In this document: one piece after another, positions 1 through 12,120 of the stretch
Layout of the letters: each line of letters begins with the position of its first letter
Position numbering within the stretch: position 1 is the stretch's first letter
NCBI RefSeq assembly: GCF_030272615.1
Contig: NC_081405.1
Coordinates: 25,872,272-25,936,271, forward strand
Reading direction: 5' to 3'
DNA: 64,000 bases
DNA from: Cryptomeria japonica
Taxonomy: Eukaryota; Streptophyta; Pinopsida; Cupressales; Cupressaceae
Notes under the pieces: generated by a model
Seen by the model: only the letters and a program-made list of their open reading frames with translations
Told to the model about the DNA's origin: nothing
Database searches by the model: none
Translations under genes and position numbers: made by a program

Positions 1-330
1 TTAGACAACACCAAGCCTATTAAAGTTTACCCGGTTAAGGGATTTAACTATTGTAATGGTTAGAGAATAACATGGTATTTGTTGATCTCATAATAGCACT
101 ACTCTACTTAATCAAATCCTTTTTCTGCTCCTATCTGCCTTCAAAACATTTTGTAGACACTCCTTCTGGTTTGACAACAATCACACTACCACACTTAACC
201 AAATTACCAGCACAATTACAAATAACTCATCAACCTTAAATATAAATACAATAGGTTGGTAACACATCACAAAACCTACAAATCTCATAGAGATAACAAA
301 AATATCAGTTCAATCATAACCGTTGGATTA
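1..330 (-). mobile_element. Possible copia-type LTR fragment
   Basis: The first 60 bases resemble, in reverse orientation, the 'acccggttaagggattt' stretch found inside the B-type and I LTRs near 57340-57380. The match is short and the boundary with the gypsy fragment that starts near 420 is not clear. It could instead be unrelated AT-rich sequence. Confidence 0.3.
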
Positions 331-429
331 CATAGAAATCAACTACACATTGTTATAGGCAACTTCAACCACTCCTGGATCACCACACATTGGATCCTGT
401 AGCTCATCACGTGTTTTCCACTTCATGCT

Positions 430-1400
430 ATGCATTTACTTCATCAATGCAATCTTCATGCAATGCCAACAGATATCCACTCTTCAAATATATCTTTGTA
501 AAGTATTTTTCTCCACTCAAACAGTCCATTATGTCATCCATCCTAGGCAGAGGAAACTAGTATTTTACTGTGATCTTATTTATTGCTCTATAATCATTAC
601 ATATTCACCACTTTCCATTCTTATTAGGTGTTAATATTGCTGGTGTTGCACAAGGGCTCAGACTCTCCCTGATCAAACCTTTCTTCAACAACTCATGCAC
701 TTGTCTATTTAGTTCTTCATTCTCTATTGGTGTCAACTGATGTACAGCTTTGTTAGGCAAACTAGCTCTAGGAACTAAGTCCATGCAATGACTAATACTT
801 CTCACAGGTGGCAATCCATTAGGTACATTATCTAAAATGATGTCCTCATATTCTATCAACAAATCTTTTATCTCTTCTAGGTGTTCTCCTTCTGGTTCTG
901 ATTTCTCAGTCTTCTTAGGAATTAAGGAAAAATACACATTCTCATGTCTCAGTCCATCTAGGAATTTCCTTTCATTTACCAAATAAATTCTAGTATTCAT
1001 ACAAACTTCATTCTTCAAAGGTTCCTCCAAGGGTAACAAGGTTTGATTCATCACAGTGGCTATAATAGTGTATGTATTCTTCCTCCCATCATGTACTATC
1101 TGTCTATCAAATTGCCAAGGTCTAGCCAACAAGAGTTGACAAATACCCATAGGCATAATATCACACAAGACTTCATCATGATAATTCCTAATTTTCAATT
1201 TCACCAAACATTGTTCACTTACTAACAACTTATGTTCATCCCAAATCCATGCTATCTAACAAGGCTTAGGGTGTTTCAATCTCTCCAGTTTCAACTTATT
1301 CATCATCTCTTCTAAAACAAGATTATCTAAACTACCACTATCAATAACAACTTTACAACACTTACTAGATAAATTACACCTAGTCTTGAATAGATATTTC
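430..1400 (-). pseudogene. Protease and N-terminal reverse transcriptase of element K
   Basis: Near 1340 the minus strand encodes the retropepsin motif VIDSGSLDNLVLEEM, with the catalytic D-S-G intact. LLLARPWQFDRQIVHDGRKN follows (the family usually has LLLGRPW). The open segment 605-1228 ends in the RT entry motif SPCATPAILTPNKNGKW. After a stop, the frame continues in recognisable RT as ICNDYRAINKITVKY, then FPLPRMDDIMDCLSGEKYF and KSGY. Recognition fades near 430. Catalytic RT blocks with the metal-binding aspartates are not present. Confidence 0.8.
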
Positions 1401-1402
1401 CT

Positions 1403-1702
1403 TTACAAGGGCTCTTCATCTCCTCTGGTATGACACAAAGCTCTCCTCATCACCAACAGTTCTCCATATTTCAGTTTATTGTCTGATATGATAGAGTTTT
1501 CTTCCACCATTGCTTTTCTTTTGGTAGTTTTTGTCTTCTTACACTCAAATGCATGATGTCCTTCTCCTCCACACTTAAAGTAGGTTACTCTAAATTTTCT
1601 CTTGTATTGTCTTCCAAAATTCTCATTCCTGTAACCATCTGGTTCTCTCCTTCGGTAGAAACTTCTATCATCCTTCTGATATGAATTACCTTCTTTGCTC
1701 AC
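1403..1702 (-). pseudogene. Zinc-knuckle segment of element K gag
   Basis: This 99-codon open segment is basic and carries a CCHC-type knuckle in the form YFKCGGEGHHAFEC, followed by KKTKTTKRK. The first cysteine of the CX2CX4HX4C pattern is replaced by tyrosine, so the knuckle could not bind zinc normally. In intact elements this part of gag binds the RNA genome. It lies between the capsid remnant and the protease, as expected. Confidence 0.75.
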
Positions 1703-1719
1703 TTCCTTTTCCTTTCTCT

Positions 1720-2520
1720 TATTTGTACTGGTTCCTCAACCTCTGGTATATCCTCTTCCTCCTTGAAATATTCCTACTGTAAACCTTCCACCTTTGCCTT
1801 TGTCTTTGCTCATGTCTTTTGTTTAACTTCTCTTCTACCTTTAGGGCATACTAGTGAGCCTCTTCAACACTCTCCAATTTGATCATACTGAGTTCATCTT
1901 GTATAGAAATCCGCAATCCATTCAAATATCTTGCAACTTGTTCAACTTCATCATCAACATGTCCGGATTTGATATTAAACTTGTAAAATGCTTCAGTCTA
2001 CCCCTTTACACTAGATTCCTTCTATCTCAAATTATGCAACTTTCGGAACAAATCCACTTGATAATTTGCTGGCACAAACTATGACTTCAACATAGCAATC
2101 ATCTGATCCCATGCCTTAATCTTCTCTTTACCTCTTCTCTATCTATCAACTTGCAAATTCTCCCACCAAAGGGACGCATGACCTTTCAACTGGGTACAGG
2201 CATATTTCACCTTCCTCTCTTCTGTAGTGTTATTAAAATCAAAATAATTCTCCATCTCTAATATCCTATCCATCAATTTATCCTAATCTAACTTCTCATC
2301 ATATTCTGGTGGGGTAAAATAAGGTTTAGTATTCGCCCTACTCAAAAACCTCAAAAACCTTTCCTCATCTAGATCAATCATCAGTAGGTTTGGTTGTTCT
2401 GTCAGGGCTTCCTCTCCTTCATCTACACTTACATCTTCAATATGTCAACCTCTTCTCTGGGCTATCTCTATGGCTTCCAACCGGGCTTCTATATGGTGTA
2501 GGTGCACCCAAGCAAGCTGT
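1720..2520 (-). pseudogene. Gypsy gag (capsid) remnant of element K
   Basis: Translation of the minus strand gives a typical plant gypsy capsid: MDRILEMENYFDF, then CTQLKGHASLWWENLQ, and further on ARYLNGLRISIQDEL and SVEEAHxYALKVEEKL (x is a stop). The frame is interrupted by several TAG stops where the family has Gln, for example just after the WWENLQVDR stretch. Gag would form the virus-like particle. The zinc knuckle follows downstream at 1403-1702. Family assignment is firm; the N-terminus near 2520 is approximate. Confidence 0.8.
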
Positions 2521-4262
2521 CAAGACCATGAAGAGTTATGAATCAAAACAAGTGAATTGGAATTTTTTGAAGCCAATAATGGAAATTTGTAATGATCAAT
2601 ATGATTTTAAAGTTAAATGTCTTGAAGGTCTTAATAAGGGCTTTAGGACCAAAATTATGTAAGGGAGGCCAATAGTGCGTAAATAGGATTTGGATGGTTA
2701 GATTTGTTTGGATCCTAGGAGTAATAAAACATTAAGTTTGATAGGTTAGACTTTAAATTATTCAATAAATTGTAAGTTAGAAATTCAAATTTTTGAATTC
2801 TAACGGTTAGTTGTTTTTAGGTGGGAAAATGGATTTTAGAGTCTAAACAAGTCTATAATGACAAATAACTGATTGATTTCGGTTTGGGAAGTTGGGGGAA
2901 GGTCTTATAAAACCTTGGAACTCCATTTTGGTGGGGTTGGATGCTACAGTACGGATGTTGTACGGATTTAACAGAAAAAGTGAATAAAACCTTCATTTTC
3001 TTGCAATTTCTTGTGTTTTGTTGCTTGAAAGTGATTGATCTTTAATGGTATAAGCCTTGGGCAGTCATTAAACACTGTAAGAAGTGATTTGGAATGATTT
3101 TTTAGCAGGTTTTTCTCAGATTTTGTCATTTGTGCTGACTGTCCTAAAATTTTCTGAGTTGTATCATTGGCATTGAAGGCCCAAAATGCAATTTGGAGCC
3201 CTTCTATAGATGTAAGGTCCTATTTCTCATAGAGGAGGCTCTATCTAACATGTATAATATGATCCTAACCAAATAACTTGCAGGAAGTGTGGTTTGACAG
3301 GTGATCACTATGAGTTGGATGAAGGAGAAGTGAGTAGGAAGCATAGAAAGCCTATAGCAGCAGAAGATCTACCTTAACAAAGGGGTAGTTTAATGATTGG
3401 ATATGTCTAATATGGTCTAGGAGAAGGTGTACTAACCTTGATTAAGTTGCAGCAATGCTAGGAGAGTGGTTAATCAAGAAACCCTTGGTTTTGGGAGCCT
3501 ATTGGTGAAGGCTTTGGGGTTTGCACATTAAACAAGATCATAGAACCTAAAAAATTGGATTTTCCTTGTTTGGAGTCATAGAAAACTATTTTTGAGAGTT
3601 TAAAGGTTGGGGGATAAGTATTTTATATACTTTCTTTGTAAAAGTGTGGGTTTTTGCATCAAAAATAGTCTAAGTCTTAGGACAGCAAAGGCATGATCCA
3701 AAACAACCATACCTAATTTTGATATATGTTGTATTAAGCTGAAAATGGTATCCAAAAAGCTATTTTGTTTTGGAAGTTATTTGGGAAAAATTGGAGAAAC
3801 TGAATTAATTCAGCCTCAAGTGGGCTAATTGGGGCTCTAGAGTTAGTAGTAGGCATAGTGGGGTTTAAGAGAATGGAGAAGTATTGAAACCTTAAAACTA
3901 ATTGAAACTTGTTGAATTGGGTTGGAATAAGTGGTTGAAGACACTAGGAGTCATAGTGGAGAGTTGGGTATTGATTTGCCCTTTGAAGCCTTAAGGTGCC
4001 TTGGAAACACTAGGCAAATGCAAGGAGTGTGAAGCACTTGAAAATATATTTTCTTGAAGTCACCTAAAACCCCTAACCCTCTACATCACTATACCTCACA
4101 ACATCTCCATCACAACAGGGTTTGCATTCCCATGCACTCCACCATTCCTAGATCCTCTTCACGCCATCGTTCACGATTGTCCTCTGTAGCTGCAAGTCGG
4201 ATCCGCAATCCGCCACCCTACAACAAAAATTTAAGGACACACATCCTCTAGAATGAAACTTT
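2521..4262. other. About 1.7 kb without a recognisable gene
   Basis: Mostly AT-rich sequence. On the plus strand, 2530-2662 reads as about 40 codons of coding-like protein (KPIMEICNDQYDF, GLNKGFRTKIM), and 3283-3378 reads CRKCGLTGDHYELDEGE, which recalls a knuckle but does not fit CX2CX4HX4C. There is a TATA-like 'cttataaaacc' at about 2905. These may be scraps of an old element. No homology can be assigned by eye. Confidence 0.5.
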
Positions 4263-4276
4263 TCTCTTATACCACT

Positions 4277-6785
4277 TGAAGCAGTCTCAACTGAGGAGGG
4301 ACCTCAAAGAGATCAATCTGGACCTGTCAGCAAGAGTAAACACAATGAAAACACAAAGATATGATGGAGGCAATGCAGAACAGATTTTTTTATTGCATGA
4401 AAATTGATTACATCCAACTGGCAACAACCGGGTTACAACATACCGGCTCATAGGCCTAGTAGAACATACAAAATAGGTCACAACCGGGACCTTGAATCGT
4501 GAGACCTACTTCTACACATAGTCTAGCTACTTGATTCTCTGATTGATTACATTCTAAAGCACAATTACAATTATATATAGCTATCCAAAGGATCTACTCG
4601 ACACAAAAGGGATCAAAACCTTGTTGGCAATATGAAGGAATTGATTATGTGTTGCATTGATGTTTTTTTATTGATGTCAACACTAGCTATTGTGATTGGT
4701 TACCAATAGACAGGTTTTGATTATCGGTAGAAGAACTAGTGTTACTGACAGAAGGGACTATCAGTTGGATACTATCGACATGTTTGGATCAATGGAATAT
4801 GTTTGGTTTGATGTTTCTGGAGTATGTTTTGGTATTTGGTATTGACTTGATGATCAGCTGCTATCATACACTTTAGTAAGCCTATATCGGTAAGGGTTTA
4901 AGGTTTTATCGGCAAAAATTTTACTGAGAATCTTTGACAGGATGCATAAGTGGTGTTGGTGCGACTTCTATATGGAATTCAAGATGCAAAAGGTGATCCT
5001 TGATTTTGCCTCGACTGATTGGAGACATCGCTTTGGCATGGTGGACCCAAATTAGGTCCGATACCTATCTAGGTTATGGACCGGTATCATGTTACATGTT
5101 CTCTACATGTTACCAAGATGATTTATGGATTGGTTAATGTTGTTTTTGTCTAAAGCTGACATGGCATATCATTTTAATATGGATGTATGCAATGACCTTA
5201 TTGTAATATCTTTTAGGTGGCTAACCTAATTGGTTTAGGCCTTAGGGTTGTATAAATTGATGTAAGATCTCATTGTAGATCATGGTCATGGTCATGGTTG
5301 TAGAATGAAATATCATATGCGAAGGAGATTTGGTTGATCATAGGTGATTGAATTTGGTTTATGTAAGAGGTCAAAGGCCTCTGGTATTGAGCTTAACCAG
5401 GACTGTAATCAGACATGGTAGATTCTATCACTGGTAGTTCATTCTTCTATATTGTTATCCAATTATCTTGAGGTGGTTATAATCTCTCTATAGTCAGTGA
5501 GACTCCTTTGTAATGAGCAGTACACTCTAGGTAGTGTGTCTTCCTTGCATGTGCAGGCACCTTATTGTATCACATACTTTCTACAAAAGTATCATCTGAC
5601 TATGGGTAGGCTTCCCACCATGGTTTTTCCCTTTACCGGGTTTTCCACGTACAAATCATGGTGTTATGTGGTATGGTTGCATTGTGTTAATTCTCTAGTT
5701 CATTCTTAGGTTTTATTTCTTACCGGTATCTATTTCTGCTATTCCAGTATTCAATTTTTATGTGCTCCAGTTAAAGGTTATAAAGTGGTTTGATTAATAT
5801 AATATGTTGATAACTGATACACCCCCCCCCCTCTTAGTTGTCCACTGGTTATTCTAACAAACCCGAAGAACAAGACCTAACATGCAAAATAAACAAGGTC
5901 GGCCTCCACCAAGAGATTTCTCCAGAAAATCCAAAGGATGAAACGTACATCACAGGAAAAGGTCGGACACACGCCAAGGAACATCAGAATAAATTCCCAA
6001 GGCCCCACAAACTTCGAAAGGGGTTCTAGTAAATCACCAAAATAGGTCCAGGCAACTGGTAACAAGAACTTTCAACTTGGGTAACAAGAAACTATCAAGG
6101 AAACCGAAAGTGATATCTTGCCAAAAAATGATCCAAAAATGATGTGGTCTAGAACCAAGAAAGATGATCAAGTCTTCAAGAAGAATCCAACTCCATAGGA
6201 TCTGGTGAGCCATAACCAGGCAACATAGAGAGGAAAATTGAAACTGCAAACAGAAAGCAAAACAAAAAGGAAAATGTTTTTGGTTGATGCAAGATTTCTA
6301 TGAATGGGGGATGCTCCTGCATCAATGACTTTCTTGTTTGAGCAAACACAATTTCAACTAGACATATAACCCATTTGGGCACACTCTCTATCAGTCTTCT
6401 CTTCATCCTATGACAACATCTTTATCAAGTGGGAGTCTTGTTGTATGACATCAAAATACATACCGGTTTCCTACATATTCTTTATTAGATCAATCTTGTT
6501 GGATTACTAGTCACATGCTTATTGGTCTGCATATAACCCGATGCATTGTCCCTCTATGTTCTACTTGTCCCTTGCAAGCTTACCGGTGGACATTTTTACC
6601 GGTTGATATAACAACACAATGCCAACACATTACTTACCAGTTGACATTCCATACCGGTCTCCAATACTTACTCACAGGTTGACATTCCATACCATTCTCC
6701 AACACTTACTGACCGGTTAACCCCAACTTGTATACTGAGGAACATACTGGTTGGCATCCCATGCTGGTTGACATCAATGACAACA
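4277..6785 (-). mobile_element. Element L: minus-strand copia-type LTR, split by solo LTR M
   Basis: The right end, read on the minus strand, starts TGTTGTCATTGATGTCAACC, the start shared in outline by the A, B and D LTRs. The left end finishes in ...gcttca and is followed by 'agtggtataagag', a degenerate copia primer site complementary to initiator Met-tRNA, at 4263-4275. Removing M and one TSD leaves an LTR of about 1.27 kb. No coding sequence of L is recognised to the left of the primer site, so the element seems to have been truncated there. Confidence 0.65.
4622..5859 (+). mobile_element. Element M: solo copia-type LTR (about 1.24 kb)
   Basis: It starts TGTTGGCAATATG and ends ...TTCTAACA. 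It carries the conserved 3' motifs of this LTR group: 'ccaccatggtttttccc' followed by 'gggttttccacg' near 5620-5650, and a poly-C tract before 'ctcttag' near 5820. It is flanked by aacct (4617-4621) and aaccc (5860-5864), a 5-bp TSD with one mismatch. There is no internal region, so it is a solo LTR left by recombination. It is closely related to element H at 56.5 kb and is inserted in element L. Confidence 0.8.
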
Positions 6786-9478
6786 CAATGAGAGAAATAC
6801 ATTCAATTATTGTTAATTATCTTCATTTATCTTTGATGTTCAATTTTCTATTATTGTGTGATAGGTATTCTTGCATAAGATAACTGGGCTTGTGGGATTC
6901 GCATTTCATGAATTATAACAATAGTCTCTTACATAACATTATACTTTCTTAAAGTTTGTTACAATAATTCCCTAAAATAAGAGATACTCTTACATGCATC
7001 ATAGAATATCAACAACTTATGTAAGGATCCTCTTACACATTTCATAATAATTGATTCTCACATCCAAAATGATCCACCTCATTTTTAGTCCTTATAGTTG
7101 TCATAGAATCTATCATAACATCCTTAAAATAGGCTTTCCATGTTACACAACTTGATGGGCATCTTTTGACAACTAATAAATTGTCTTTAAAGGCATCAAC
7201 ATGTGGCAAAAGTGCCAACTCATAAGTCTCATGCCTCTTATGATGGAGCACAATTATTTAATAGCATAAATGTCGAATAACCATAGGAAAATATAAAATA
7301 ATAGTAAATAAATACTCTGAAATTGCTAAGGTTGAGACACCTTAATTCCAAACTATACTACCATCATTGTCTTGCATACACCTCTACTAGTAGCTACCAT
7401 TAGCAAGAATGTTGGAATCAACCATAGTTAGTGAAAAGGAATAAAGTAAGAGCAATTATGATAAAATTACAATGGTAAATTGAAACAGAATGTAAAGCAA
7501 GCTACCAAAACACAATAAGAGGAGACATTATTCAACGAGAGTCATTAGACCATGTTGTATTGGTGACAAATCAAATTTTTGAGCTAGTAGGATAAGTAGA
7601 CCATTTTCTAAGCCTAGCTAGGTATAATGAGGTAATGCTACAATAATTTGCACATAAAAAATAATGAAGCCATAGTCAAGGGATTGAGGGTTGATGCCTC
7701 AAAAGGTACAATTGTAGAAGTTTATGGGTTACCATCAACTAGATAAGAGTTTCTAGTCTCAGTAGATGTTGTTGTAGCTTAAGCTAACTTTGCATGATCT
7801 AGTGAGGAATTTAATTCCTCAATGCAAGGTACCAAATACCTCTCTTCACCTTATTTATGGATAGTCATAGATCTATAGATAATTAGATACTTCACATGTG
7901 ATGGTAGAAAATCATTGTTATACCCGAATTTCATGTATAATCTTTCAATTTTTTTTTGACTCAATATAGAAAGAAAAAAAACCAATTAGCTTTGTCTCAC
8001 CATTATCTAGTAGTCTTATTGATAAAAAGGAGTTTAGTTGCTCAATTCCCAAATATTTCTTGGAACTATTTTTGTGCATACAATAACATCTATATGATTA
8101 AAAAATTGGGGAAAGCATGAAACAATAGAGAAACCACAAAAATCCAATTTAACACTAGAAAATTCCAATCGTACCAATGAAGTCATGAAATTTAATGCAG
8201 TAACAAAAGAAACAAATTCAAACAAAAGTTGCACCATTTCATGGGCTATCCATTGTCCATCTTTACCTTCTCTAAGATCTCTCAATTTATTATTAATTGT
8301 GCACAAAGAAAATTTGAAAGATTAAATGATGTAATAATGATCAAAAGGAATTTGAAGATGTGGTTAACACAAAGTAGAAAATAGATGCATTTAAATAAAG
8401 GATCTCTAGTTGATCAATGGCTAGGATTGAATTCATTCCAGAATGATGAATTGCCAAGATTGGATGAGAGGAGATAAAGATAAGAGAGACTGAAGAATAA
8501 AATGGAAAGTTTCTGATTTTTAGATGTGCATGTTGTTCTCCATTTTGAAAACTTATGTTTCTTCTCTTTAAAAGTGAAAATTACTGCCTCTGTGCTGCAA
8601 TGGAAGAGAACAACAAAAGTTTAAAATAAAGACAACAATATGAGGTTGCAGAATTAGGAAACCTCCTACACTTTAAGCTTATAAAATCTTGGGTAGGTGA
8701 ACCCTTTTAAAGACTATTTTCTCACAAAAATAGTAAATGGTTTGCAGAAAACCACTGTAAATTCCTGCAAACTTTCCTTACTGACAGTACAACTAATCTG
8801 AATGGAAAATTGATTTGACTTTTTAAAAAAGGATCACAAAATGTAAAAAAAACCAACAGATAAACTAGTGCCTTATTCAGGCAACAGAGTCATCTACAAC
8901 AAACTGCAACTTGACAAGAGAAACTAGTAAATCACAAGTTCCTGATCTATCAACTTTGAATATGCCTGACATACACAAAGTCCTAATCTGCATCAAACTT
9001 CATCATCCAATCCACACCAAGAGTATTGATATCAATGAATTTGTTCAAAGTATTTAATATTTTTCTCCTTAAAAAAAAAACTCTGAACAACTTCATTAGA
9101 TGCCTAACAAATCATTCAAATGAGAAATCCTTGATTACTTAAATGAAATAAACACCAGTACAATCACATAGAGACAATGCAAATCTAGATTTAAATTCTC
9201 TGGACTGTATATTTCATTCCCCTATCAAAAGGTTACAAGTACTTCATATTTGACTCAGAAATTGCTAAGACAAAGGCCTGCATTAATTTTGCCAGAGTTT
9301 AGCTACAAAAATTTATGTCCCTTTTCTAGGTAGCCTTGGTATCCTTTTATACAAAATCAGGATGCAACAAGCTTCAAACCACCTAGAAGAAAAATCTTAC
9401 CCCAACAGTCATTTATTGCAAAAGTTATATTTATGTGCCATTGCAGTTGAGGGAGAAACCTAACATTCTCTCTGGGAT
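6786..9478. other. About 2.7 kb of AT-rich sequence without a recognised gene
   Basis: No LTR, pol or gag motif was found on either strand. One open stretch on the minus strand is listed separately (8034-8306). The region holds A/T runs and no clear tandem repeat. It could be old decayed repeat or host intergenic or intronic DNA. Confidence 0.45.
8034..8306 (-). CDS. Unrecognised 90-codon open stretch
   Basis: The predicted peptide starts MCTINNKLRDLREGKDGQW and continues with a hydrophobic, phenylalanine-rich middle (LLFEFVSFVTALNF). It contains no retroelement motif that can be recognised and has no in-frame stop across 273 bases of AT-rich DNA. It may be an exon or exon relic of a host gene, or chance. 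No splice model can be supported and no function is proposed. Confidence 0.2.
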   Translation of the reverse strand: MCTINNKLRDLREGKDGQWIAHEMVQLLFEFVSFVTALNFMTSLVRLEFSSVKLDFCGFSIVSCFPQFFNHIDVIVCTKIVPRNIWELSN

Positions 9479-9488
9479 GTGTGTTTCA

Positions 9489-9719
9489 TTAATTCACTGG
9501 GCATTCATTTGGAAGATGGTCGAAAGGGAAGGTTCCTATTACCCAAAATTGGTTGCAACAACCAACAACTTCATAATGCTGATGGATCATCTTGTGCCAG
9601 ACCATTGATGAATTCTTATCACAGATCAACGCACAATTATTTTCTTTGCATATTTCCCTATAGATCTCATGGGTACCTCTCACCAACCCATTTTCATCTT
9701 GAAGCAATGTCATATGCAA
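9489..9719 (-). CDS. Unrecognised 76-codon open stretch
   Basis: The minus strand reads MHMTLLQDENGLVRGTHEIY followed by a Cys/His-bearing part (CALICDKNSS, WHKMIHQHYE, CCNQFW). The composition looks protein-like, but no family is recognised. It lies at the edge of the degenerate repeat region and about 1.2 kb from the other unassigned stretch on the same strand. It may be a relic exon. Confidence 0.2.
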   Translation of the reverse strand: MHMTLLQDENGLVRGTHEIYREICKENNCALICDKNSSMVWHKMIHQHYEVVGCCNQFWVIGTFPFDHLPNECPVN

Positions 9720-9789
9720 CTTGCATAGCTCTACTGATATTTCTTTTGAATATTTAAAATTCTTTGGTGCCGATAGATCAAGAGGCCTT

Positions 9790-12120
9790 CTCTCTGAGCA
9801 CTTTTCCTTTAGTCGCCAAGTTGCGGCCTTTAAAGTTCAGATGAGTTTCCATCACAGTATAGCAACAACCATTCAATCATGGGAAACTAACACGCCTTTT
9901 AAATTCCCTAATTCATCCACTTAGAAACAGGCCCCACCACCTAGTCTCTGGCTGTTAAAAACTTAACCACTACCGCACTTGGCCTGTAGAAAATCCAATC
10001 TCTTTGATTGAAGAATCAACCCTGAGATCCCGAGGTCACTGTCCCAAAAATACTTGTCGTGGGTTGTACTTTACTGTAAAATCAGATTCCTTGGATCAAG
10101 AGCCATCCACTGATATTTTACAAATCCATATCCGGGCAAAAATTAACCCTCCCAGATCTCGGCCACATATCACCACCTGGTTCGCTTGTGAGTCCCTCTG
10201 GACTCCACCTATCTTGCCATTTCATTAGTCACCAAGTCGTGACCATTAACATTTGAGAACCTCCATCTTGCGGTATGGTGACAACCATAGATCTTCTTTG
10301 AACTTGCTTGTTCTTTACTTCCTCCAAGTTGTTCTTCCTACAGGTCCCACTGTTTAGACACCAAGTCACAACTATTAGCCATTGAGCAACTTTTTGTTGC
10401 GACTTGGTGATAGCCATTGATTTGCCTTGACCTGCTTGACCTTTACCTCGCCTGGATGACTCCCATTATCACTTTCTCTTCTGGCAGGTCTGATAGGTGA
10501 CACATTCTGACTTGCCTTTGGATCCATCTACCTGCCAACTTGGACTTGCCACTAGACTTGGGCCCACCTTGATTCTTCTTATACTCCCGTTACGTGGCAC
10601 CTCCTGACTCGCCCTGAGCCCACCTGGACTGCCACCTTAACTTCCACCTGGTCAGTTGCTATGTCACATGTGATAACCATCAGGCACTTTCACATGGTAA
10701 TATAGAGATGACCGTAGATCTTCCCTCAAGATGCTCGATCCTTAATGCTTGGGCTTCTTTCCTTTTAGTACACATGTTTTGTCGCCAAGTCGCATGGGAT
10801 ATTTGATGAGCACTTTCACATCGTGACATGGTGACAACCGCTAGATCATCTCACCCAGCCATCAGATCTCCTTAATCTACTCGACCTTTAGCTACTCTAA
10901 ATGGCTCTCGCCTATGCCATGGTATCACCACTTGGGATCTCTAGATTCTCTCTAATATCTTCCTAGACTCCTCCTATCCAGTCAGGCCTACCACTTGTCA
11001 ACCTCTGGTTCACCACTTGACCCACCTGGACCGCCAAGTCATCTCCACCAGACCCACCACCTCCTTTTCTATGTGGCAGCACATGGAACCTCATGATTTT
11101 CTCACAACATCTGCTTGAGCACGGCCCCATCCGCCACCTCAACACTAATGGACCCACCACTCTTTCGGCCAAACCTCCTCTTTGGCTAGCCATTTTCATA
11201 TTTTATCAAAACCCTAGTTTCATCGATACCATTCATGTTGATGAAACCGATTCCTTCTGTGAGTCCCTTCAATGATCCATCGAAGCCTGATCTACTCGAT
11301 ATACACCTTGATGATATGCCACTTGTTTGCCATGTGTCACCCTTTGATTGGCTTCGGAGTTTACAACTGGGCATCACCTAGTGCGAGGGTATTCATTTCA
11401 AGCTCTCCACTCTGACACCTTAGCACGACCTCCACTAACTGCTGGAATGAATCACCTACCTTAATCGCTTGCATTAACTGCCAGCCATGATTCACTGCTA
11501 GTGGTTTGTCGCCAAGTTGCAAGTGATATATGGTGAGCATTTTTATGTTGCGACATAGAGACAACCCTTGAATTCATCTTGATCACTATTGATCTTTCTT
11601 GAACCGCTCGACCCTTAGCCCCTCTGAGCGGCTACATCCTATGCCACAGTGTCACCACGTGTCCGCCACTTATCTGTCGCCTCATCAATCGCCAAGTCAT
11701 GGCCATTAACAGTTGATCACCTTCACATGGTGGTATAGCAATGACCATGGATCTGCATTCAACCTGCTTGTTGTTTAACTTTCCCTTTTACTACAAAATT
11801 TTGGGTTCTTTGAGATGCGCGCAGGAGCCCACCACTTCTAAGCTACCACTTTCCAAAAGCCCATAAGCTTTGACACTTAGGATATATGCAACCTTATACA
11901 TAAATACTGAAATGCTCCTCCCTGTGGCCAATGTGGGATAAAAGGTTCGCCTTAGCCCTTTCCATCAGGTCATCAGGATAGTTTAAAACACCTGACTTCT
12001 GATCTTCTTGGAATTTCAGCGCTCCGCACCTTTCTCACAGGTCCTACCACTTAGTCGCCATGTCATAGCGAATAACCCTTGAGCACTTTTGGGCTGTGGT
12101 ATAGCGACAGCTGCGAGACC
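9790..12120. repeat. Irregular cluster of degenerate repeats
   Basis: A motif of about 60-90 bases recurs on the plus strand. It reads roughly 'gccaagtcg', about 15 bases, 'gagcactttcacat', 'ggtgacaacc', then 'gatct' and 'cttgctcgacc'. Copies start near 9815, 10229, 10360, 10660, 10783, 11507, 11690 and 12056, so spacing varies from about 120 to 720 bases. Identity between copies is loose. The region is richer in C and in 'cacctgg/ccacct' words than its surroundings. No ORF of interest is present. Confidence 0.55.

Larger units (their letters stand above)
420..2520 (-). mobile_element. Element K: truncated Ty3/gypsy retrotransposon
   Basis: Reading leftwards on the minus strand, this stretch carries the gypsy order gag, zinc knuckle, aspartic protease and start of reverse transcriptase, with many stops and frame changes. 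It ends inside RT. No LTRs, integrase or RNase H are present here, so it is a fragment: either truncated by the sequence at its left end or by a deletion. It is long dead as a mobile element. Confidence 0.85.

Noticed and set aside
2390-2530. Plus-strand ORF start overlapping the K gag
   Set aside because: The first 45 codons are the complement of gag. Only the part after 2530 is independent, and it has no known match.
9790-12120. CRISPR-like array
   Set aside because: Spacing is irregular, copies are very loose, and the genome is a plant nucleus.
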